Shown piece after piece: positions 1 to 10,223 of a DNA stretch of 64,000 nucleotides (position 1 is the first letter of the stretch; every line of letters begins with the position of its first letter). Where the stretch lies: contig NZ_JARXVG010000002.1 in assembly GCF_029892485.1 (NCBI RefSeq), positions 248,001 to 312,000 on the forward strand, written 5' to 3'. Under the pieces are notes generated by a model. It was not told the DNA's origin and made no database searches. It was given only the letters and a program-made list of their open reading frames with translations. A program made the translations under genes and the position numbers. This stretch comes from Variovorax boronicumulans. GTDB lineage: Bacteria > Pseudomonadota > Gammaproteobacteria > Burkholderiales > Burkholderiaceae_C.

Positions 1-129
1 GACCTGCTCGCCGCGCTCTCGCATGGCACGGCGCTGTCGGTGGGTTGCTACTGCGAAGACGAATCGCGCTGCCACCGCTCGCTGCTGCGCGGCCTGCTGG
101 CCGAGCGCGGCGCGGACATCGCGGGCTGA
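1..129 (+). CDS. DUF488 family protein, C-terminal fragment
   Basis: Only the last 42 codons lie in the window, ending at a TGA at 127-129. The peptide contains CYCEDESRCHRSLLRGLL, the cysteine/histidine-rich C-terminal signature of DUF488 proteins, small cytosolic proteins of unknown function. The start is off the left edge. The gene converges on the GST gene with one base between the stops. Family call by motif recognition; function unknown. Confidence 0.7.
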   Translation, partial: DLLAALSHGTALSVGCYCEDESRCHRSLLRGLLAERGADIAG

Positions 130-130
130 A

Positions 131-739
131 TCACACCTGGGGCGAGGCCAGGAACGCCGGCAGGGTTTCTGCGCGCGCGGAGTAAGCCGCCAGTGCCGGA
201 AAGCTGCCCGGCGCAATGGCCTCGGGCAGCATCAGCTGCGTGAAGGCCCAGGCGACCGCCGACGAAACACCGCCCTGGGTCATCGTCGATTCATCGGCAG
301 GCGGCGGCAACCCAGCCACCTCCCGCTCCAGTGCCGAATACGCCGCTGCAAGCTGCCCCTGCACCCGGTCCAGCCAGGGCTGGTGCAGCTTTTCGGCCGG
401 GCGCAGTTGGTGTTCGTAGACGATCTGCACCGTCTTCTCGCAGGCCGCGAGCGCGAGGCCCGTCATGCGCAGCGCGCGCAGCCGGCTCGCCCCATCGGCA
501 GGCATCAGGCTGCGGCCTGCGAGCGCTTCTGCGTAGTCGACGATCAAGGTCGAATCCATCAGCACCGTGCCGTCGTCGCACACCAGCGTGGGCGCCTTGA
601 CCACCGGGTTGATCGCTCGGAACTGCTCGAAAGTGCTGAAGACCGAGACCGGTCGGTGCACGAACGGCGTGCCGAGCAGCCGCAGCGAGATGGCGACGCG
701 GCGCACATAGGGTGAGTCGAGCATGCCGACGAGTTGCAT
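131..739 (-). CDS. glutathione S-transferase family protein
   Basis: A 202-residue cytosolic protein with the two-domain GST layout. Residues 1-78 form the thioredoxin-like domain (LDSPYVRRVAISLRLLG, then NPVVKAPTLVCDDGTVLMDSTLI, with the cis-Pro and the glutathione-contacting D-S pair); the rest is the helical domain. GSTs conjugate glutathione to electrophiles or act as thiol reductases; the substrate cannot be read here. The start at 739 has a good AGGAG eleven bases upstream, while a longer reading frame upstream has no such site. It is divergent from the Lrp-type regulator, which may control it (inference from layout only). Confidence 0.88.
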   Translation of the reverse strand: MQLVGMLDSPYVRRVAISLRLLGTPFVHRPVSVFSTFEQFRAINPVVKAPTLVCDDGTVLMDSTLIVDYAEALAGRSLMPADGASRLRALRMTGLALAACEKTVQIVYEHQLRPAEKLHQPWLDRVQGQLAAAYSALEREVAGLPPPADESTMTQGGVSSAVAWAFTQLMLPEAIAPGSFPALAAYSARAETLPAFLASPQV

Positions 740-838
740 TGGTTCTCCTGAAGGTGTGCGCCACGATATCGATCGCCGTGCCCGCGCCGAATGGCAACCC
801 ATCGAAAATCGGGGCTGCAAACCGATCAACCATCGGTC

Positions 839-1309
839 ATGAAACACACCATGAACATCGACAAGAAGGACCGCCTGATCCTCGAAGCCCTGCAGACCGA
901 TGCGCGCCAGAGCTTGGCGGCGCTGGGCAAGCGCATCGGGCTCTCGCAGCCCGCGATGAGCGAGCGCGTGCGCAAGCTGGAAGATGCCGGCGTCATCGAA
1001 GGCTATGGCGCCCGCGTCAACCTGCGGGCACTGGGCGTGGGGCTGCAGGCCATCATCCGCATCGAGACCACGCATGCGGGCATCGCCAAGTACCTGAAGC
1101 TGTTCGACGCCATGCCCGAGGTGCTGAGCGCCGACCGCGTGACCGGCGCAGACTGCTTCATCGTGCGCTGCGCGATCGCCGAGCCGGCCGACCTGCAGCG
1201 CGTGGTCGATGCGCTGGCGGTAGACGGCGCGGTGACGACCTCGCTGGTGCTGTCGAGCCCCGTGAACAAGCACGTCACCGTGCACGCGGCGAAAGCACCG
1301 AAGAAGTAG
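839..1309 (+). CDS. Lrp/AsnC family transcriptional regulator
   Basis: A 156-residue regulator with an N-terminal winged helix (RQSLAALGKRIGLSQPAMSERVRKL, about residues 22-46) and a C-terminal RAM ligand-binding domain. Lrp/AsnC proteins bind DNA as dimers or octamers and respond to amino acids. Two in-frame ATGs lie close together (839 and 851) and neither has a clear Shine-Dalgarno; I chose 839, but MNIDKKDR from 851 is equally typical of the family. It faces away from the GST gene across about 100 bases, so it may control that gene and itself. It converges on the SDR gene with a 12-base gap. Confidence 0.88.
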   Translation: MKHTMNIDKKDRLILEALQTDARQSLAALGKRIGLSQPAMSERVRKLEDAGVIEGYGARVNLRALGVGLQAIIRIETTHAGIAKYLKLFDAMPEVLSADRVTGADCFIVRCAIAEPADLQRVVDALAVDGAVTTSLVLSSPVNKHVTVHAAKAPKK

Positions 1310-1321
1310 GCGACGGCGCGT

Positions 1322-2224
1322 TCAGCGCTGCGCCTTGTCCTTCTGGTTCTGCGCCTCGATGCGTTCGCGTGCGTCCTTCCAGTCGGTGTCGCTCCACTGG
1401 CGCAGTTCGTAGAAATTGCCGCCGTTGGCCAGCGCGTTGCCGCCGTCCATCATGATGCTCTGGCCCGTGAGCCAGTCGCACTGGCCGGGCGCCATCAGGA
1501 AGGCGGCGATGTTCTGCAACTCGCTCATGCGGCCGGTGCGGCCCATCGGGCTCATCTCCTTGGTGCGCGCGCCGGGCTCCTCGCCGGGGTTCAGGCGCTT
1601 GCTCATGCCTTCGGTGGGAATCTCGCCGGGGCCCACGGCATTCAGGCGGATGCCATGCCGCGCCCATTCCACCGCAAGCGACTTGGTCATGACCTCGATG
1701 CCGGCCTTGCTCATGGCCGAAGGCACGACGTAGGGGCTGCCGTTGTCCACCCAGGTGACGATGATGCTCATCACGCTGCGAAAAGGGTCGCCCTGCTTCC
1801 ACTTGCCCGACTTGGCCTCGGCCACCCAACGCTTGCCCACGGCCTGCGTCACATAGAAGCTGCCGTGGAAGACGATGTTCGCGATCGCGTCGAAGGCGCG
1901 CGGCGAGAGGCTCTCGGTCGGCGCCACGAAGTTGCCCGCCGCGTTGTTGATGAGGCCGGTGAGGCCGCCGCTCTGGAACAGGCTCTCGACCATCTCGTCC
2001 ACGCTCTGCGCGATGCGGATGTCCACGCCGAAGGTGTCGATGCGCCGGCCGGGGAACTGCAGGCGCCACTCCGCTGCTGTCTCCTCGCAGACCGACTGGC
2101 GCCGGCCGCAGATGGCGATGTCGGCGCCCAGGCTCAGGAATCGCTCGGCCATCGCACGGCCGAGGCCGGTGCCGCCGCCGGTCACGAGGATGCGCTGGCC
2201 GCTCATCAGGGAAGCTTCGAACAT
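1322..2224 (-). CDS. SDR oxidoreductase, 2,4-dienoyl-CoA reductase-like
   Basis: A 300-residue short-chain dehydrogenase. The NAD(P)-binding motif TGGGTGLG is at 15-22 and NNAAG at 93-97. Lys173 sits in SAMSKAGIEVMTKSLAVEW, with Ser169 where classical SDRs have the catalytic Tyr; this pattern and the C-terminal stretch (GGNFYELRQWSD) resemble mitochondrial-type 2,4-dienoyl-CoA reductases, which use a Tyr earlier in the fold. The likely role is NADPH-dependent reduction of dienoyl- or enoyl-CoA in beta-oxidation. The start at 2224 has AGGAG upstream; eleven extra codons upstream lack one. The exact substrate is uncertain. Confidence 0.85.
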   Translation of the reverse strand: MFEASLMSGQRILVTGGGTGLGRAMAERFLSLGADIAICGRRQSVCEETAAEWRLQFPGRRIDTFGVDIRIAQSVDEMVESLFQSGGLTGLINNAAGNFVAPTESLSPRAFDAIANIVFHGSFYVTQAVGKRWVAEAKSGKWKQGDPFRSVMSIIVTWVDNGSPYVVPSAMSKAGIEVMTKSLAVEWARHGIRLNAVGPGEIPTEGMSKRLNPGEEPGARTKEMSPMGRTGRMSELQNIAAFLMAPGQCDWLTGQSIMMDGGNALANGGNFYELRQWSDTDWKDARERIEAQNQKDKAQR

Positions 2225-2341
2225 AAGGGGTCTCCTTGGGTCTTGCGGCAGCGGCAAGGACGAGCGCTGCCATCGCGCATGCTACGCGCGCCACCGGCCC
2301 AGCGGCTTGCGGAATCTGGCTCCGTCGGCCGGGCAGCGACG

Positions 2342-3385
2342 CTACTGCAACACCAGTTCGACCCGCCGGTTCTTCGCCTTGCCTGCATCGCTGGCATTCG
2401 AAGCCACGGGCGCGAGGCTCGCCACGCCGTTGGCGGTGAGGCGGTCGCGCGCAATGCCGTAGTCCCGGGCGAGCGCGGCGGACACGGCATCGGCGCGGCG
2501 CTTGCTGAGGTCGATGTTGGCCGGCAGCGCACCCACGTTGTCGGTGTGGCCCACCACATGCAGCTTGAGCGCGGCCTGTTGCTTGAGCAGCGCACCGATC
2601 TGGTCGAGCGAGGCCTTGCTCTCGGGCTTGATGTCGGCCTTGCCGGTGTCGAACAGGATGCCGTAGACGGCGACCTTGCCATTGGCGTCCAGGCTCTTGC
2701 CGAGCTCGGAGGCCGAGAGCGTTTCCATCTTCTGCTCGCGCGCCTTGGGCTCGACCTTGACGACCAGCACGCTGATGCGCTTCTTGAATTCCTTCTCGTC
2801 GCAGTACACCGAGACGTCGCCGGGCTTCCAGGCCATGAGCGCGATGGAAGCGCCGCTCGCCTTGTTGTCGAGCACGGCATAGCGGAAATCGGAGACGAAG
2901 TGGCCCGCGCCGCAGGCTGCGGGCGAGTTGTCGCCGGTCTTGGTCCACCAGGTGTCGGGCAACACCAGCGCCGAGAGGCTGGTCTTGTCGATGTCGCGGC
3001 TGTCGCCGCAGGCTTCGCCCGCGCACTCGAACACCGTCTCGAAGCCCGCGCCCTTCTGCTCCTGCTGGTAGTTGCGCAGCACCTCCAGCGCGCTGCGGTC
3101 GGGTGGCGTGATGTATTGCAAGGCGGTGCGCTGGCCCGCGCGGTCGAGGGAGCGCGCGGCGGTCACCTTCTCGTCCTTGTAGACGGCCTTGCCTGCCGGC
3201 AGCTTGACCTCGTCGTAGGCCACGTCGTCGCGGTACACGAGCACCGCACCCGAAAAGCGCTTGAGCCCGGCCGGGTCGCTCAGGCCCTTCAGGTCCTGCT
3301 TGGGCACCGATGTGTCGGCCTGTGCAACATTGACAAGTGCGCCCAGCAGCGCGGCGGCAAGAAAGACATGGCGTGCGGCGTGCAT
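2342..3385 (-). CDS. OmpA-domain exported protein (DUF4892-like N-terminus)
   Basis: A 347-residue protein with a signal peptide (about residues 1-24, ending AQA). The middle domain has paired cysteines (FECAGEACGDSRD) and resembles DUF4892. The C-terminal OmpA-like peptidoglycan-binding domain (about 240-347) shows YGILFDTGKADIKPES, VVGHTDNVG and NRRVELVL, the contacts for diaminopimelate. It is probably periplasmic or outer-membrane attached and bound to the cell wall. The start at 3385 follows AGGGAG. It is divergent from the CoA-transferase gene and upstream of the SDR gene, separated by 117 bases. Confidence 0.85.
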   Translation of the reverse strand: MHAARHVFLAAALLGALVNVAQADTSVPKQDLKGLSDPAGLKRFSGAVLVYRDDVAYDEVKLPAGKAVYKDEKVTAARSLDRAGQRTALQYITPPDRSALEVLRNYQQEQKGAGFETVFECAGEACGDSRDIDKTSLSALVLPDTWWTKTGDNSPAACGAGHFVSDFRYAVLDNKASGASIALMAWKPGDVSVYCDEKEFKKRISVLVVKVEPKAREQKMETLSASELGKSLDANGKVAVYGILFDTGKADIKPESKASLDQIGALLKQQAALKLHVVGHTDNVGALPANIDLSKRRADAVSAALARDYGIARDRLTANGVASLAPVASNASDAGKAKNRRVELVLQ

Positions 3386-3533
3386 GGCGCTCCCTGGCGT
3401 CGAGTGAGAATGGCCGCGACGATAACCCGGCGCGCGAAGGCCGCCGGCGGCCGTTTTCGAGGCGGGTGCGGCGTGCAGCCCTTGCCGTGCCTGCAAGGCC
3501 CGCTACGCATTCGATAGCAACCAGTTCTTTGGA

Positions 3534-3544
3534 TATACACCCTA
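3534..3544 (+). promoter_or_regulatory. possible -10 box giving a leaderless CoA-transferase mRNA
   Basis: TATACA at 3534-3539 lies four bases before the ATG at 3544, with a weak TTCGAT at 3510-3515 (18-base spacer). Transcription would then begin at or next to the A of the start codon. There is no Shine-Dalgarno before this ATG. Prediction only. Confidence 0.35.
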
Positions 3545-4422
3545 TGCCAAGCCCCGGCGCCTCTTTTTTCCTGCCCCTCGAAGGCGTGCGTGTCCTGAGC
3601 CTTGCGCTCAACCTGCCCGGCCCCGCCGCGCTGCTGCGCTGCCGCCGGATGGGCGCCAGTTGCCTGAAGCTGGAGCCGCCGGGCGGCGACCCGATGGCGC
3701 TCTACAACCAGCCCGCGTATACCGCGCTTCATGAAGGCATCGCCATCGAAACCGCAGACCTCAAGACCGAAGCGGGACATCAGCAGTTGCACGCCGCACT
3801 CGCGAAGACCGACGTGCTGCTCACCTCGTTCCGCCCCTCCGCGCTGCGCAAGCTCGGCCTCGACTGGCCCGCGCTGCAGGCGCGCCATCCGTCGCTGTCG
3901 CAAGTGGCCATCGTCGGTGCGCCGGGCGAGCGTGCCGAAGAGCCGGGCCACGACCTCACCTACGTCGCCGAGAGCGGCCTCGTGACCGGCACCGAACTGC
4001 CTCCCACGCTCTATGCCGACATGGGCGGCGCACTGCTCGCCAGCGAGGCGGTGCTGACGGCCGTGCTGCGCCGCGCCCACGGCAACACCGTCGGCGGCAT
4101 CTACCTCGAAGTCGCCCTGAACGCCTCGGCCGACTGGCTGGCCCTGCCGCGCACCTGGGGCCTGACGCAGCCCTCGGGCGCGGTCGGCGGTGCCCATGCG
4201 GGCTATCGCGTCTACCCGTGTGCCGACGGCCGGGTCGCGGTCGCCGCGCTGGAGCCGCATTTCGCGAACCGCCTGTGCGAAGTCGCCGGCGTGACGCCGC
4301 CAGACATGATGGCAACGGCCACCCACGAAGCGCTGGCCGCATGGCTCGTGACCCGAACGCGCGCCGAGCTCGACACCATGAGCCGCGAGCGCGATGTGCC
4401 GCTGCTCACGCTGGCCGGCTGA
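3544..4422 (+). CDS. short CaiB/BaiF (family III) CoA-transferase
   Basis: A 292-residue family III CoA-transferase-type protein. It opens with LPLEGVRVLSLALNLPGP, the usual start of the family, and has the ADMGGA segment carrying the Asp expected to form the acyl-aspartyl intermediate. Family members usually run 360-430 residues, so this one is short and lacks much of the second lobe. Related short proteins are often annotated as CoA-transferase or alpha-methylacyl-CoA racemase. The start lacks a Shine-Dalgarno (see the leaderless promoter entry). It converges on the exported hypothetical gene; both stops lie within a small hairpin at 4418-4432. The substrate is unknown, and activity is uncertain because of the length. 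Confidence 0.82.
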   Translation: MPSPGASFFLPLEGVRVLSLALNLPGPAALLRCRRMGASCLKLEPPGGDPMALYNQPAYTALHEGIAIETADLKTEAGHQQLHAALAKTDVLLTSFRPSALRKLGLDWPALQARHPSLSQVAIVGAPGERAEEPGHDLTYVAESGLVTGTELPPTLYADMGGALLASEAVLTAVLRRAHGNTVGGIYLEVALNASADWLALPRTWGLTQPSGAVGGAHAGYRVYPCADGRVAVAALEPHFANRLCEVAGVTPPDMMATATHEALAAWLVTRTRAELDTMSRERDVPLLTLAG

Positions 4423-4427
4423 AGGGT

Positions 4428-5333
4428 TCAGCGGCCGGCGCCGTCGCGCTGCCGGTCTTCGCGCTTGAGCGCGAGGTAGGTGTCCAGGTCGACCTCGTGC
4501 AGCTGCCGCGGGTACTGCTCGGCCGCCGCGAACCAGTGGCGCTGGCGGCGCTCGGCGGCGTCCTTCGCATCGCTCGAGAGGTAGGCGTCGAGCGTGAGGA
4601 AGTAGCGCATCGCATTGCGCTCCACCAGCCCGCGCAGGCCGCGGATGTATTCGGGCTTGCCGTCGGGCGCCTTGCCCGTCACCGTGAAGCCGACCTTGTC
4701 TCGGCCGAAGGTCGCCAGATACGCCTGGGTGGCGATCCGCACCATCATGTTGTGGTCGTAGCCGTAGCTGAAATGCACGAAGCTCTTCTGCGCATCGAGC
4801 GCAATCGCCTCGAGCGTGACGCGGTAGTTGCTCGTGCCGAACGGCCCGCTCGCGGCCGAGAGCTCGACCGACAGGTGCTCGGGCGTCGCGCTCGCCACGC
4901 GGTAGACGAAGGGCAGCTCGAAGGCCTGCTCGACCGGCTTGTCGTAGCGCCGCACGACGTAGAGCGTCAGCGTCTCGCGCCCTTGGGCCGTGCCGGTCTT
5001 GCAGCGCCGGTTGTTGATGTGCAGCGTGAGCAGTTCGCACCAGTGGGCCGAGCCCTTGAACGCGGCGGTGACCTCCGACAGCGGGTGGTCGATCACGGCG
5101 TAGATGTCGCCATCGAGCCCGCCGGGCGTCTCGCTCGAATCGAGTTGCACGGGACGGCCGAAGCTGCTGTGGTCGAGCTTGTCGCTCAGGCGCTGGTGGG
5201 TGTCGCGCAGCGCCTGGGCCGGCGCGGCCGCTTCGGTCGGCGCTGCGAAACAGGCCTGCAGCGAAGCCGCGAAAAGGACGGCGCCGCACAGGGTGCGTGT
5301 CCACGATGCCGGCAGGTGGGGCGAACTGCTCAT
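4428..5333 (-). CDS. exported hypothetical protein
   Basis: A 301-residue protein with an N-terminal hydrophobic segment (LCGAVLFAASLQACFAAP) that is either a signal peptide cleaved after AxA or a lipobox ending at the Cys of LQAC; Gln at -2 makes the lipoprotein reading weaker. The mature part is soluble, mixed alpha/beta, with two cysteines (HWCELLTLHINNRRCK) that could pair in the periplasm. I do not recognise the family. It lies 37 bases downstream of the EamA transporter on the same strand, so the two may be cotranscribed. The ATG at 5333 has no strong Shine-Dalgarno. Confidence 0.75.
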   Translation of the reverse strand: MSSSPHLPASWTRTLCGAVLFAASLQACFAAPTEAAAPAQALRDTHQRLSDKLDHSSFGRPVQLDSSETPGGLDGDIYAVIDHPLSEVTAAFKGSAHWCELLTLHINNRRCKTGTAQGRETLTLYVVRRYDKPVEQAFELPFVYRVASATPEHLSVELSAASGPFGTSNYRVTLEAIALDAQKSFVHFSYGYDHNMMVRIATQAYLATFGRDKVGFTVTGKAPDGKPEYIRGLRGLVERNAMRYFLTLDAYLSSDAKDAAERRQRHWFAAAEQYPRQLHEVDLDTYLALKREDRQRDGAGR

Positions 5334-5370
5334 GGGGCCACACCATACAACGGAGTGACCACCATTGGCT

Positions 5371-6309
5371 TCAGTCCGCACCGGTTTCGGGTGCGGTCTT
5401 CGCACCGCGCCGCATGAGCAGCAACATGGCCACTGCGAGCAGCACGGCGCCCAGCCACTGTCGCGGCGCCATCGGCTGGGCGAACAGCAGCGCCGCCAGC
5501 AATGCAGCCACGAGCGGCTCGATCAGCGTGCCGACCACCGCCGCTGTCGGCGACAGGCGCCGTGCGCCCCAGGCGAAGGCCAGGTAGGCCACCGAGGTCG
5601 TGACCACGCCGGTGTAGGCCGCGCCCAGCCATTGGGCCGCGCCGCTCGGCCAGGTGATGCCGCTCGGCCATGCCACCGCAAGCATGCACAGCGCCGCCAC
5701 GCTCATGCCCCAGGCGGACGCGGTGACGGCCGGCACGCGCACCGGCATGCGCGCGTTGCCGAGCACGACCAGCGCGTAGCAGAAGGCCGAGCCGAATGAC
5801 CAGGCGAGCCCGGCGACGTGCCCGGCAGGCAGCGGGCCCCATCCGTCGGCAGGCATCACGAGCAGTGCCACGCCGGCGAGTGCTAGCCCGAGACCGCCGA
5901 GCAGACGCAGGCCGAAGGGCTCGTAGCCGCGCGCGACCGAAACCAGCGCAACGATCACCGGCGCGCAGCAGATCGAGATCACCGTCGGCAATGCGGCGCC
6001 CAGATGCGCGATGCCGGCGAACCAGCAGCTCACATTGAGTGCCATCGCGGCGCCGGTGCCGATGACCTGGAACTGCTCCTGCCGCGTCAGATCGCGCCAG
6101 CGCGCGTCGGCGGACCGCGGCGTGCGTTGCGCACGCCAGTGCAGCCACCACAACAGCGGCACCCCGAGCACGAAGCGCGCGAGCGACAGGCTCTGCGGCG
6201 CGATGCCGCCGTCGATGAGAAATTGCGCCACCAGCGCGCCACCGCCCCACAGCGCACCGGCCAGCAACACACCGCCCCAGGCCAGGGCGGCAGACATTCT
6301 TGCGTTCAT
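5371..6309 (-). CDS. EamA/DMT-family transporter
   Basis: A 312-residue inner-membrane protein with about ten hydrophobic helices arranged as two repeated EamA units (roughly 10-145 and 160-300); each repeat ends with a loop into a LxxPLxAxLLA-type helix (GTLIEPLVAALLAALLF in the second). These carriers export or import metabolites and amino acids; the substrate cannot be inferred. The ATG at 6309 has GGAGA upstream; a second in-frame ATG four codons in is possible. It is likely cotranscribed with the exported hypothetical gene downstream. Confidence 0.88.
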   Translation of the reverse strand: MNARMSAALAWGGVLLAGALWGGGALVAQFLIDGGIAPQSLSLARFVLGVPLLWWLHWRAQRTPRSADARWRDLTRQEQFQVIGTGAAMALNVSCWFAGIAHLGAALPTVISICCAPVIVALVSVARGYEPFGLRLLGGLGLALAGVALLVMPADGWGPLPAGHVAGLAWSFGSAFCYALVVLGNARMPVRVPAVTASAWGMSVAALCMLAVAWPSGITWPSGAAQWLGAAYTGVVTTSVAYLAFAWGARRLSPTAAVVGTLIEPLVAALLAALLFAQPMAPRQWLGAVLLAVAMLLLMRRGAKTAPETGAD

Positions 6310-6579
6310 TGTTGAAAGTTCTCCATGACGCCCACCGCTCTTTGCTGTCGAGGGCGGGCACGACCATCCGGCCGTCACCCGGCCTTGCAGAAGGCGGACG
6401 ACGGCGACCACTTGCGGGTCTGAGCGCGGCACGAGGCGCGCGTCAGAGGCAGGTCGATGGAGGGGGAGAGTGGTGCAGGTGCATGAGCGGCAGATGATAG
6501 GAGCCGGGGTGCGGTGAGGGCAAGGGAAAGCACAAGGGAGAATCGCGGCCATGTGCCCTCCCCCAGCCCGCCACGAAAC

Positions 6580-7251
6580 ATGAAACGCCAAGGTCGACTC
6601 ATCCGCTGGGAGGCCGAGCGCGGCTTCGGTTTCATCCGCAGCCCCGAAGTGTCGGCCGATGTGTTCGTGCACCTGCGCGACTTCAGCGACCGGCGAGTGT
6701 TGCCACAGGTGGGCATGGAACTGAGCTTCGAAGAGATCCATGTCGGCGGCAAAGGGCCGCGCGCCGTCGCGGTACAGGCGGCATCGACCGGGGCCTCGCG
6801 GCCCGTGCCGAAACACGCGCCCATCAACAGCCATCGCCGTTCTGCGCCGAGGCGCGCGAATCCGCGTCGCGCGAGCGCATCCGATGTCCCGGCCTCGTGG
6901 GGTCTGCTTTTCCTGCTGGTCTATGGAGTGCTGCTGGGTGCCGCCGTCTGGTCAGGCCGCTTGCCGCTGCTGGTTCTCGGCGTGGTGCCGGGACTCAGCC
7001 TGCTGGCCTTCTTCGCCTATGCCCTCGACAAGAACGCCGCACAGACCGGCCGCTGGCGCACGAAGGAAAGCACGCTGCACCTGTTCGCGCTGGCGGGCGG
7101 CTGGCCGGGTGCCTGGGCCGCGCAAAGGCTGCTGCGCCACAAGTCCAGCAAACAGAGCTTTCTGATCATCTACCGCGCCACCGTCACACTCCACTGCGCG
7201 GCGCTGCTGGCCTGGGTGTTCTGGCTGCGGGGCATTCCTGTCCTAGACTGA
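6580..7251 (+). CDS. cold-shock domain / DUF1294 membrane protein
   Basis: A 223-residue fusion. Residues 1-65 are a cold-shock (OB-fold) domain with both nucleic-acid-binding motifs: RGFGFI (RNP1-like) and DVFVHL (RNP2-like). After a basic, low-complexity linker (about 75-105), residues 110-223 form DUF1294 with three or four hydrophobic helices and the family signature YALDKNAAQTGRWRTKE. The CSD presumably faces the cytosol and binds RNA or single-stranded DNA at the membrane; the role of DUF1294 is unknown. The start at 6580 places the CSD at its normal N-terminus; a longer frame from 6514 adds an atypical tail. The tautomerase gene follows 26 bases later. Confidence 0.9.
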   Translation: MKRQGRLIRWEAERGFGFIRSPEVSADVFVHLRDFSDRRVLPQVGMELSFEEIHVGGKGPRAVAVQAASTGASRPVPKHAPINSHRRSAPRRANPRRASASDVPASWGLLFLLVYGVLLGAAVWSGRLPLLVLGVVPGLSLLAFFAYALDKNAAQTGRWRTKESTLHLFALAGGWPGAWAAQRLLRHKSSKQSFLIIYRATVTLHCAALLAWVFWLRGIPVLD

Positions 7252-7277
7252 AACGGTCCCAACCAGGAGAACCGCCC

Positions 7278-7658
7278 ATGCCATTCGTTCGAATCGAACT
7301 GTCGGATGCCTCGCCCGAGACACTGGGTCCCGCCATCGGCGACCTGATCTATCAGGCGATGACCGAAACCATCAACGTGCCGAAGGACGACAAGTTCCAG
7401 GTCATCACGCGGCATGCCGCGCATGACCTGGTCCATCCGAAGAGCTATCTGGGCGTCGAGTATTCGGCGGGCTTCGTGCTGATCCAGATCACGCTGAACC
7501 AGGGACGCACGATCGAGATGAAGAAGGCCTTCTACAAGCGCGTGGCCGACGACCTGCACGAGAAGCTGGGCATCCGGCGCGAAGACGTGTTCATCAACCT
7601 CGTCGAGGTGGTGAAGGAGAACTGGTCGTTCGGAAACGGCGAGATGCAGTACGCGTAG
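7278..7658 (+). CDS. tautomerase family protein
   Basis: A 126-residue tautomerase-superfamily protein. Pro directly follows the initiator Met (MPFVRIEL), so it becomes the N-terminal catalytic base after Met removal. The motifs DDKFQVI, GRTIEMKKAFYKRVADDL and NWSFGNGEMQYA match the longer, two-repeat tautomerases (Tautomerase_2 type). It is expected to act on keto-enol substrates in the cytosol; the true substrate is unknown. AGGAGAA lies eight bases before the ATG. It is probably cotranscribed with the CSD-DUF1294 gene. Confidence 0.9.
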   Translation: MPFVRIELSDASPETLGPAIGDLIYQAMTETINVPKDDKFQVITRHAAHDLVHPKSYLGVEYSAGFVLIQITLNQGRTIEMKKAFYKRVADDLHEKLGIRREDVFINLVEVVKENWSFGNGEMQYA

Positions 7659-7679
7659 CGGTCGCCCGCCACCCGTCGA

Positions 7680-10082
<2,403 letters not shown>

Positions 10083-10192
10083 CGTGGGAGTGGACAGCGC
10101 TGAGGCGGCGCTGTTGTGGGCAACCCTCGATTTTAGGGTTTTCGAGCATGCCTGTCGCGACAAACATCCAGTGACCGGCGCCTTTCACGGCC

Positions 10193-10223
10193 TTCAATTG
10201 GTTGCCCAAGTCAATTAATTGAA
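10193..10223. promoter_or_regulatory. palindromic operator at the MarR-GNAT start
   Basis: An AT-rich island in GC-rich DNA. TTCAATTG (10193-10200) is followed by a perfect 12-base palindrome TCAATTAATTGA (10211-10222) that touches the first possible start codon at 10223; TTCAATT and AATTGAA also form outer arms. Such short palindromes are typical MarR-family operators, so autoregulation and possibly control of ygiQ are likely (inference). Confidence 0.55.

Noticed and set aside
4418..4432. Hairpin GCTGAA-GGG-TTCAGC over two convergent stop codons as a terminator
   Set aside because: The stem is short and no T-run follows on either strand; it may be chance.
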